Below are positions 17,192-23,789 of a DNA stretch of 58,336 bases, one piece after another. Every line of letters starts with the position of its first letter. The first letter of the stretch is position 1. The stretch spans positions 1-58,336 of the forward strand of contig CAYFTH010000001.1 of NCBI GenBank assembly GCA_964346075.1, given 5' to 3'. A model generated the notes under the pieces. The model did not search any database. It saw only the letters and a list, made by a program, of their open reading frames with translations, and was not told the origin of the DNA. Source of the DNA: Brumimicrobium sp964346075. Lineage in GTDB: Bacteria; Bacteroidota; Bacteroidia; Flavobacteriales_D; Crocinitomicaceae. Position numbers and translations under genes: made by a program.

Positions 17192-18250
17192 TTACGTGGT
17201 ACTCAAACCTTGTAAAAATGACATTGTATTGACATTATCTGCATAATCGTTTAGAGCTGGATTCTGAGCTTGTCCGAAAGGTGTAAAACCGGTTCCAACA
17301 ACCACTTGCAACTCATCTTTGTGCGATTCTATATAATGACGAACCGTGTCCATTGTTTCATAACGCTGAAAATGCAAGACACCGATAGGAGCAAACAAAT
17401 CCGGGGAAGGACGCATCAATACAAAGCCGTTCTCAATAATTTCCTCCTGATTCATCAGGTAAATCGCTTTGTAGTAATCATAGTTATTCGCATACTTGTT
17501 ATGATAAATAATTGAACCGTATTCAACGATGGCTCCAAAAAATTCATTCAAATCAAAAGCATCCGGGATCATCAAGTGAGAGACATTGCGACAACCTAAC
17601 CCATGATACTGAAATATATCAGCTCCCAATGCGGTCAACTCATCTTTTGTTTCAGTTCCTGTTAAAACGGCCAAAGACGTTCTGTTTTTTCTAATAATGC
17701 TCGGTAAATGCCCGAAATATTTTTCGAAATACCGTGCTGTATTATTACTACCAGTAGCTATAACTGCATCTATATCTTTCAATTGATCAACAATTTCAAT
17801 ACGCGGTTTAAGCTCTGGCTGCAATTCCAGGATTAACTCCACGAATTGTGGCAATAAGCGATCATCATCGCGTGACATCTTAATTATGGGGCTGTGGCCA
17901 GCAAGCAAAACAGACAAAAAATCATGAAATCCCACCAGCGGAATATTTCCTGCCATGATAATCCCTACTTTCCTGGGGTTCGTCGCTACTTGATACGGTT
18001 GCAGCCACTGCTCCAGCTTTTCTTCCGTCAAACTTCGCCCCCATTGCTCTAAACTATAACGCACTTTATCTGGCGTGAACCAACCATTGTGATGTTGCTC
18101 GCGTTCAATCACCTCATTGATCTGCTCAACATATGATCCTGCAACAAAAGGATGAAAAGCTGATTCTGATTGCTTTTCTCCCCAAAGTCGCATCGATGAC
18201 CCTACAAGAGCCATGGTCTGTATCGTTTTTTTTCGATCCAACTGTTTCAT
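17192..18250 (-). CDS. Acyl-CoA reductase, LuxC-like
   Basis: The 352-residue protein matches the LuxC-type acyl-CoA reductase family common in Bacteroidota. Visible features are the glycine-rich start of the nucleotide-binding fold (KVGIIMAGNIPLVGFHDFLS), the segment GHSPIIKMSRDD, the motif ATGSNNTARYFEKYF and the likely catalytic cysteine in YHGLGCRNVSHL. LuxC reduces acyl groups to aldehydes through an acyl-Cys intermediate. Here there is no luciferase or long-chain acyl synthetase nearby, so the acyl substrate is unknown. The divergent neighbour is a ferredoxin gene 100 bp away, a pairing often seen in Flavobacteriia. Confidence 0.85.
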   Translation of the reverse strand: MKQLDRKKTIQTMALVGSSMRLWGEKQSESAFHPFVAGSYVEQINEVIEREQHHNGWFTPDKVRYSLEQWGRSLTEEKLEQWLQPYQVATNPRKVGIIMAGNIPLVGFHDFLSVLLAGHSPIIKMSRDDDRLLPQFVELILELQPELKPRIEIVDQLKDIDAVIATGSNNTARYFEKYFGHLPSIIRKNRTSLAVLTGTETKDELTALGADIFQYHGLGCRNVSHLMIPDAFDLNEFFGAIVEYGSIIYHNKYANNYDYYKAIYLMNQEEIIENGFVLMRPSPDLFAPIGVLHFQRYETMDTVRHYIESHKDELQVVVGTGFTPFGQAQNPALNDYADNVNTMSFLQGLSTT

Positions 18251-18306
18251 GAGTAATTATACCGAATTTGTCAGCGCCTAAACAAAAGTTCCTGCGCTGC
18301 GTTTAT

Positions 18307-18314
18307 TATATTTG
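18307..18314 (+). promoter_or_regulatory. Ferredoxin gene -7 promoter element
   Basis: TATATTTG matches TAnnTTTG exactly and lies 35 bp before the ferredoxin ATG at 18350, leaving a leader of about 30 bases. No matching -33 TTG is visible. Confidence 0.45.
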
Positions 18315-18349
18315 CAAATGTACTGAACAAAAGATAAAAAGTTAGGAAT

Positions 18350-18697
18350 ATGGCAATAATGATTACGGACGAATGCATTAATTGTGGGGCTTGTGAGCCC
18401 GAATGTCCGAACAATGCAATATATGAAGGGGGAGCTGAATGGGCTTATGCAGATGGAACAACTTTGGCTGGTACAATCAACCCACCCAATAGTGAAGAGG
18501 TCGATGCCGAAAAAGAGCATGACCCCGTAGATATGGACGTTTATTATATCGTTACCGATAAGTGTACCGAATGTGTAGGTTTTCACGATGAGCCTCAATG
18601 TGCGGCTGTATGTCCAGTTGACTGCTGCGTGGACGATCCAGACTATCGCGAATCAGAAGATGAATTGCTCGCGAAAAAGGATTTTATGCATTTGTAA
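18350..18697 (+). CDS. 4Fe-4S dicluster ferredoxin
   Basis: The 115-residue protein has an N-terminal cluster motif CINCGACEPECP and a second set, CTECVGFHDEPQCAAVCPVDC, in which an eight-residue insert separates the second and third cysteines. This is the layout of Alvin-type (YfhL-like) 2[4Fe-4S] ferredoxins. A strongly acidic middle segment lies between the sets (about residues 45-60), and the tail is acidic too. It should be a cytosolic low-potential electron carrier. It has its own promoter element and terminator, so it is probably monocistronic. Confidence 0.93.
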   Translation: MAIMITDECINCGACEPECPNNAIYEGGAEWAYADGTTLAGTINPPNSEEVDAEKEHDPVDMDVYYIVTDKCTECVGFHDEPQCAAVCPVDCCVDDPDYRESEDELLAKKDFMHL

Positions 18698-18720
18698 ACA
18701 ATCACTCCAAAATTAATGAA

Positions 18721-18752
18721 AGACCATTGCTAGTTGCAGTGGTCTTTTTTTT
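18721..18752 (+). terminator. Terminator after the ferredoxin gene
   Basis: AGACCA (18721-18726) pairs with TGGTCT (18740-18745), with an inner TGC/GCA helix, followed by eight T. It starts 24 bp after the stop codon. Confidence 0.9.
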
Positions 18753-18833
18753 GTCAAATTCCCTTCAAAATTATTCAACAATCGCACTTATGAACTTTAA
18801 AATTGCTTACATTCGTTTTTAACTCACTGATGA

Positions 18834-20543
18834 TTGATATTGGAGCGTTTTATAAACATACTTGTTCTCGACAGTAATGACACAAATATTTCTGGTCTCA
18901 GAGCTATGCTCAATGGGGGAGGAAATAATCTGATTTTTTGTGAAACTGAGAAACAAGCATGGCCGATACTCGAGAAACGGAAAATTGGAGTTATCTTGAT
19001 CAATATTCAGCTCGAGTCTGTTAATGGGTTCGAACTTTTGCAGCGACTCAAATCAAATCCTAATTCTGAAGATGCTTATAAAATTGTCATTAGTGAATCA
19101 ACTTCCAGCGGTGCAGAGCTGGTGAAAGGATTTCGAGAAGGAGCTGTAGATTATATATCTACGCCTTTTAACCCCAATTTAGTAAAGGCAAAAATTGAAG
19201 TCTTTAAAACATTGTATTTTAAAGATCAACGAATTAATCAATTACTGGAAAATATTTTTCCGCAAAATGTATTGCGCGACCTCAATAAGACTGGTAAATT
19301 CTCTCCTAAACGTATAGAAGAAGGTGTGGTATTGTTCACAGATTTTGTGGCCTTCTCAAAAATAGCCAAACATCGAAAACCGATGGAGCTACTCAAGCAA
19401 CTTGAGGAGTATTTCAATAAGTTCGATGAAATCATTGAACGGTACCAATTGGAAAAAATCAAAACGATCGGGGATGCATTTATGGCATTGAGTGGAGTGA
19501 CTGAAAAAAATAAAAAACCTGCAGTGAGAGCATGTTTAGCAGCTCTGGAGATTAGAAACTTCATGTTGAACAAAAAACAACTTGCCAAAGCTACAGGCAA
19601 CGACTTTTGGGAAATTCGTATTGGTCTGCATGCTGGGCCTCTTGTCGCTGGTATTATAGGTGATAAAAAAATGAGTTTTGATGTCTGGGGAGACACCGTT
19701 AATATCGGCGCAAGAGCTGAACAGAATTCGTTAGCAGATAGTATCACCATAACCGATCGCGTTGCGGGTCACGTACTACCTTTTTTCAACCTCGAACATA
19801 GGGGTGAAATAGAAATTAAACATGGTGGCGAAGTTGATATGTTTTTCTTAAAAGAATTAAAACCGAAGTACTCACTTTTCGAGGAGGGGAAACTCGCCAA
19901 CAGCAAATTAAGAAAACGGTGCGAATTGGAGAATATGGATTTCGCTTTTGCTCGAAGGCACATCATTAATAAACTCAAGTCTTCTTTACCCGACGAGCTC
20001 AATTATCACAACTTAAAGCATACACTTAATGTGGAGCGCTGTGCAATCAGGATCGCTGGTCTAGAAGGCGTTGAAGGGGAAGAGCTCACGATTTTACGCA
20101 CAGCAGTACTTTTCCACGATGCCGGTTTTATTCTGCAGTATGATCACAATGAGAATATTGGCGCGGAATTGGTCAAAAGGGAACTACCTAATTTCGGTTA
20201 TAATCAGCGGCAAATCGATCAAATCTCACGAATTATTATGTCAACGACACGGGAAATAGCTCCGAGAACGTTATTAGAAAAAATTATGTGTGATGCTGAT
20301 CACGACTACCTGGGTAGAGCTGATTACTACACGGTAGCTTCAAAGTTGCGTATTGAACTCGAATCACAAGGTAAAACCATGACGGATTTGGAATGGATCG
20401 AATATCAATTACACTACCTGGAAAATATTCATGAGTTTTATACAGATACCGCTCGAAACATCAGGTTGAAAGGTAAACTCAAGCGAATTCAGGAGCTAAA
20501 AACCAAACACAAAGAATTGATTGAAAAAGAAAAAAACTCCTGA
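18834..20543 (+). CDS. Receiver-like / class III adenylate cyclase / HD-domain fusion
   Basis: Three domains in 569 residues. Residues 7-125 fold like a receiver, but the phosphoacceptor Asp is Asn57 (LINIQ) and the usual Lys before the final Pro is Thr110, so it is probably not phosphorylated. Residues 160-305 form a class III nucleotide cyclase with metal Asp170 and Asp214. Lys210 and Asp283 are the ATP-selecting pair, and Asn290 and Arg294 are the transition-state residues, so it should make cAMP. Residues 385-540 are an HD phosphohydrolase-like domain (H396, H428-D429, H438, D487). The in-frame start is TTG at 18834 directly after a stop; an ATG at 18830 is in another frame. No partner gene is adjacent. 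Confidence 0.88.
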   Translation: MILERFINILVLDSNDTNISGLRAMLNGGGNNLIFCETEKQAWPILEKRKIGVILINIQLESVNGFELLQRLKSNPNSEDAYKIVISESTSSGAELVKGFREGAVDYISTPFNPNLVKAKIEVFKTLYFKDQRINQLLENIFPQNVLRDLNKTGKFSPKRIEEGVVLFTDFVAFSKIAKHRKPMELLKQLEEYFNKFDEIIERYQLEKIKTIGDAFMALSGVTEKNKKPAVRACLAALEIRNFMLNKKQLAKATGNDFWEIRIGLHAGPLVAGIIGDKKMSFDVWGDTVNIGARAEQNSLADSITITDRVAGHVLPFFNLEHRGEIEIKHGGEVDMFFLKELKPKYSLFEEGKLANSKLRKRCELENMDFAFARRHIINKLKSSLPDELNYHNLKHTLNVERCAIRIAGLEGVEGEELTILRTAVLFHDAGFILQYDHNENIGAELVKRELPNFGYNQRQIDQISRIIMSTTREIAPRTLLEKIMCDADHDYLGRADYYTVASKLRIELESQGKTMTDLEWIEYQLHYLENIHEFYTDTARNIRLKGKLKRIQELKTKHKELIEKEKNS

Positions 20544-20812
20544 TTTTAATACTGCTTTTCCAAAGGACATACTAAAATTTACATTTATCCTCACCTGTAT
20601 TTTGGCCAGTCATCTGTAACCGCTTAAACTATACAGTTTGCATACAATCAATAAATAGAGCCTTCAAAAAAGTTAACGATTGCTCGTAGATCAACTCATT
20701 TCGATCAAAAGACGACTTAACGACATATCAAATGGCACAATAACCAATTATAAAGGAGACTAACTGCTATCATATCAAAATGAGGTATTAACAATCAAGT
20801 CGAAAAAGTGTG
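20544..20812. other. Intergenic stretch between convergent genes
   Basis: This stretch lies between the cyclase-HD gene and the terminator of the OMP gene. I see no credible small gene, RNA or repeat in it. Confidence 0.4.
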
Positions 20813-20850
20813 AAATAAAAAAAATGCCATCCTTAACAGAATGGCATTTT
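20813..20850 (-). terminator. Terminator of the OMP-lipoprotein pair
   Basis: AAAATGCCAT (20821-20830) and ATGGCATTTT (20841-20850) form a perfect 10-bp stem with a ten-base loop. Leftward reading runs into T (plus-strand A from 20817). A shorter T-run on the other side could also stop the convergent cyclase transcript. Confidence 0.88.
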
Positions 20851-20872
20851 ATATAAATCGTAAGTGCTCAAC

Positions 20873-21739
20873 TTAGAAATAAAACATCAAGAAGATGGCA
20901 CCGTTAAAGTTATCGGTGTCTAAGTTCCATGAACGTGACCCTGCAACCTCATCCGTGATATCAACAGTTTCAGCGGCAACGGGATCATAATAACGGCTTA
21001 CTGATTCTCCGTCTCCAGTTGTTGCAAACATTACGTTCCATCCAAATTCACCACCTATTGACATTTTTGATCCGAAGAAATACTCCACTCCAACAAATGG
21101 ACGTAATCCTGTACCAAATGTACCGCCGGATTCAACTTCCATTAAACGCTGACCCGTTGGCTGAGCTGCTCCAGTGCCAAAATTAGTTGTAGTTGTAGGG
21201 GCTTGGTTAAGTTCACCAAAAGCATTTCCATACTCATAAGATTCTGAAGTCTTGTTGTACATAAAGAATACATCAGCTCCATAAATCCCCTGAAGTCTAC
21301 CCTGACCTCTACGGAACTCATAACCACCACCTACTGTATAGGTTTGGTTCGTCAATTTTTGATTATCAGTAACAAAAATAGTTGGACTATTCTCAGTATC
21401 ATCGATAACATAATTATCTCGTGAAAAATTATTCACCCCAACGCGCAAGTGAGCGCGAATAGCACGATTATTTTCCAACATATACTTTCCAAACAGTACA
21501 TTATTACCGAGATTACTTACAAATTTATTGTCTCCGGCGTACGTGTTGTTTGCCGTGTTGTTAAATGAATTCCCAATCCAATTCAAAATAGGGACTGCAT
21601 TGAATCCAATAGCGTATTCTCCTTGTTCTGGTAGAACAGGTACGCCTTCGACATTCGTTAAATCAGTATCTTGAGCTTGCATCGAAAAAGTCAATGCAAC
21701 AGCACCCAAGGTACTCACTACCTTATGTGATAATTTCAT
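20873..21739 (-). CDS. Outer-membrane beta-barrel protein, family not identified
   Basis: The protein (288 residues) starts with a signal peptide (MKLSHKVVSTLGAVALTFSM, cleavage near QAQ). The mature part is made of short alternating strands with repeated glycine/aromatic patterns (TYTVGGGYEFRRGQ, LRPFVGVEYFFGSKMSIGGE) and ends FLMFYF. That is typical of an eight- to ten-stranded outer-membrane barrel with terminal Phe. It follows the lipoprotein gene by 18 bp in the same direction, so the two are likely made together. Function unknown. Confidence 0.75.
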   Translation of the reverse strand: MKLSHKVVSTLGAVALTFSMQAQDTDLTNVEGVPVLPEQGEYAIGFNAVPILNWIGNSFNNTANNTYAGDNKFVSNLGNNVLFGKYMLENNRAIRAHLRVGVNNFSRDNYVIDDTENSPTIFVTDNQKLTNQTYTVGGGYEFRRGQGRLQGIYGADVFFMYNKTSESYEYGNAFGELNQAPTTTTNFGTGAAQPTGQRLMEVESGGTFGTGLRPFVGVEYFFGSKMSIGGEFGWNVMFATTGDGESVSRYYDPVAAETVDITDEVAGSRSWNLDTDNFNGAIFLMFYF

Positions 21740-21757
21740 GTTTTATAATTTTTTCAA

Positions 21758-22276
21758 TTAATACTGGTAATCTCTGACAACTACTGCTCCATCGTAAATA
21801 GTGACGAATGCACTCGGACGAGAAAATGTAGTTCGCGTCTCTACTGTCGCTGGCTGACCAGTAGCTGTGGTATCGCCGGGATCAGTACCAAAAGAGATAA
21901 CATCCGTTTCGAAATCATCAAACTGCACTTCTGCATCGATGGGCGTTTCATAAGCTGGTAAGTCAACTGAATACGCGCCATTTCCATTCGTTTTGGCACT
22001 ATACAACTGGTCTTTATAATTGTAAGTAGGGTCTGGATTTGGATCCAGGTTACTTCCGTTGATTATAAAGGTAACTTTTGTTCCGGCGGGAACTGTTTCC
22101 ATTTTCATATCATATGTACCATCTGAAAGGGTGTCATTTGCCGTATTTGAATTTACTTCCATCACTCCTTTTACTGTGGCAGAACCAGCCTCCCGTGGCG
22201 TTTGCTCCTCTTTCTTACAAGCTACAGCCACTAGTAAACCTAATGCCGTTAAACCTAAAACAATCTTTTTCATCAT
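21758..22276 (-). CDS. Lipoprotein of unknown function
   Basis: The 172-residue product has a lipoprotein signal peptide (MMKKIVLGLTALGLLVAVAC) with the lipid-accepting Cys20 followed by KKEE. The mature part reads as one beta-sandwich-like domain (ATVKGVMEVNSNT, NGAYSVDLPAYE), similar in style to carboxypeptidase-regulatory or Ig-like folds. Three to five Asp-Pro/Asn-Pro turns sit in the middle. It is upstream of, and probably co-transcribed with, the beta-barrel gene. The start could be either of two adjacent ATGs. Confidence 0.75.
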   Translation of the reverse strand: MMKKIVLGLTALGLLVAVACKKEEQTPREAGSATVKGVMEVNSNTANDTLSDGTYDMKMETVPAGTKVTFIINGSNLDPNPDPTYNYKDQLYSAKTNGNGAYSVDLPAYETPIDAEVQFDDFETDVISFGTDPGDTTATGQPATVETRTTFSRPSAFVTIYDGAVVVRDYQY

Positions 22277-22574
22277 TTAAAATTTTAGTTATTAATTTAA
22301 ATTGTCATTCTCGACAAATTAATTTCAGTGCTACTACGTAAGAATGGCTTGAAGGGTTGCAAAAAATCATACTTTCTTAAGCCTGTTTATTTCTTGACTA
22401 AAAAGTACTCCGGGTATTTTGTATAGTATAAGGAACATTAGAAGCGTAAAACAGCAAGGTAATAGTACAATTAATCAAGGGAACTCACCTGGAGTCTGAA
22501 CTTTTTTTATACGAACGCTCGCGAACAACCATGATTATAAAAGGGCAGTACTTTGGAGTTGCAAAGAAATACAA
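22277..22574. other. Intergenic stretch upstream of the lipoprotein gene
   Basis: About 300 bp between two leftward genes. A leftward TTAATTTG (one mismatch to TAnnTTTG) within 50 bp of the lipoprotein ATG is the only promoter-like signal. Nothing else is apparent. Confidence 0.35.
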
Positions 22575-23744
22575 TTATTCGTTGATCACTTTTCCTTTAT
22601 TCATGTTTTCGACTGTTTGAACATAAAGCGTTTCATAGCGCGGCAATACCTTGGTTATACAAAACTTTTGAGCTTGCTCTTTCGCCTGCGCCTTAAACTG
22701 ACTTAAGCGTTGTTCATTGGAAAGAAGTTTTTTAGCATTTGCTGCCATATCCTGCACATCGCCAACGTCTGACAAGTATCCAGAAAAACCATGTTTGTTG
22801 ACTTCGGGAATTCCACCTGTATTTGATGATATTACAGGTACACCAACCGCCATGGCTTCCAACGCCGCCAAACCGAAACTTTCAGTCTCTGAAGGGAGTA
22901 AAAATAAATCAGAAACTTTCATCAATTCAGCAGCGTCTCTAATTTTCCCCACCATCATCACGCGATCACACGTTCCTAACTCACGGCATAAACGCTCGAC
23001 ATTATATCGTTCAGGACCATCACCAATCAAAAGTAAACGTGCATTCGTTGATTTATTGACTTCATGAAAAATATGTACCACATCTTCCACTCGCTTTACT
23101 TTGCGAAAATTAGAAACATGAACGATAATTTTTTCTTCATCTCTGGCATATTTCCTTCGTTTTTCGAAGTCAATCGCAGTTGAAGAATCCTCGTCGATAT
23201 TGTGTATAAAATTAGGAATGACCTCAATAGTTCTTTTTGTATCAAAATGTGCGTAAGTGTCGCGTTTTAAGCTTTCAGATACAGCGGTAACAGCGTTGGA
23301 TTGATTTAAACAAAATGTAATCACTGGTTCAAATGATTTATCGCGCCCTACTAGCGTAATGTCTGTACCGTGCAATGTCGTAATAAACGGAATGTTCACA
23401 CCTCTCGAACTCAATATTTGTTGAGCCATAAAAGCAGCAGATGCATGAGGAATAGCATAGTGAACGTGAAGCAAATCAAGCCCCTCATGTTCTACTACAT
23501 CAACCATTTTACTCGCCAGTTCGGTTTCATAAGGCTGGAATTCGAAAAGTGGATAGTTACTCACCACTACCTCATGATAAAAAATATTGTCCCGGAACGA
23601 TCCCAGACGCACAGGCTGGGAGTATGTAATAAAATGTATCTCGTGTCCCTTCTCAGCAAGTGCCTTACCTAATTCAGTGGCAACTACTCCGCTCCCGCCA
23701 AAAGTGGGGTATAAAACAATACCTATTTTCATTTTGCTTGTCAT
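22575..23744 (-). CDS. bshA: N-acetyl-alpha-D-glucosaminyl L-malate synthase BshA
   Basis: A GT4 glycosyltransferase of 389 residues that joins GlcNAc from UDP-GlcNAc to L-malate, the first step of bacillithiol synthesis. The start MKIGIVLYPTFGGSGVVATE is nearly diagnostic. Later motifs HVHYAIPHA, TTLHGTDITLVG, LLIGDGPER and ESFGLAALEAMAVGVPVI follow the BshA pattern, including the Glu of the EX7E motif. BshB and BshC are not in the window. The first ATG (23744) adds MTSK; the usual start would be the ATG at 23732. It precedes the serine-hydrolase fusion in reverse order with 45 bp between them, so both may share a transcript. Confidence 0.95.
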   Translation of the reverse strand: MTSKMKIGIVLYPTFGGSGVVATELGKALAEKGHEIHFITYSQPVRLGSFRDNIFYHEVVVSNYPLFEFQPYETELASKMVDVVEHEGLDLLHVHYAIPHASAAFMAQQILSSRGVNIPFITTLHGTDITLVGRDKSFEPVITFCLNQSNAVTAVSESLKRDTYAHFDTKRTIEVIPNFIHNIDEDSSTAIDFEKRRKYARDEEKIIVHVSNFRKVKRVEDVVHIFHEVNKSTNARLLLIGDGPERYNVERLCRELGTCDRVMMVGKIRDAAELMKVSDLFLLPSETESFGLAALEAMAVGVPVISSNTGGIPEVNKHGFSGYLSDVGDVQDMAANAKKLLSNEQRLSQFKAQAKEQAQKFCITKVLPRYETLYVQTVENMNKGKVINE

Positions 23745-23789
23745 AATTTAATATACGCTATTTCCAACACCTGTGAGACCTCAGTTGTT

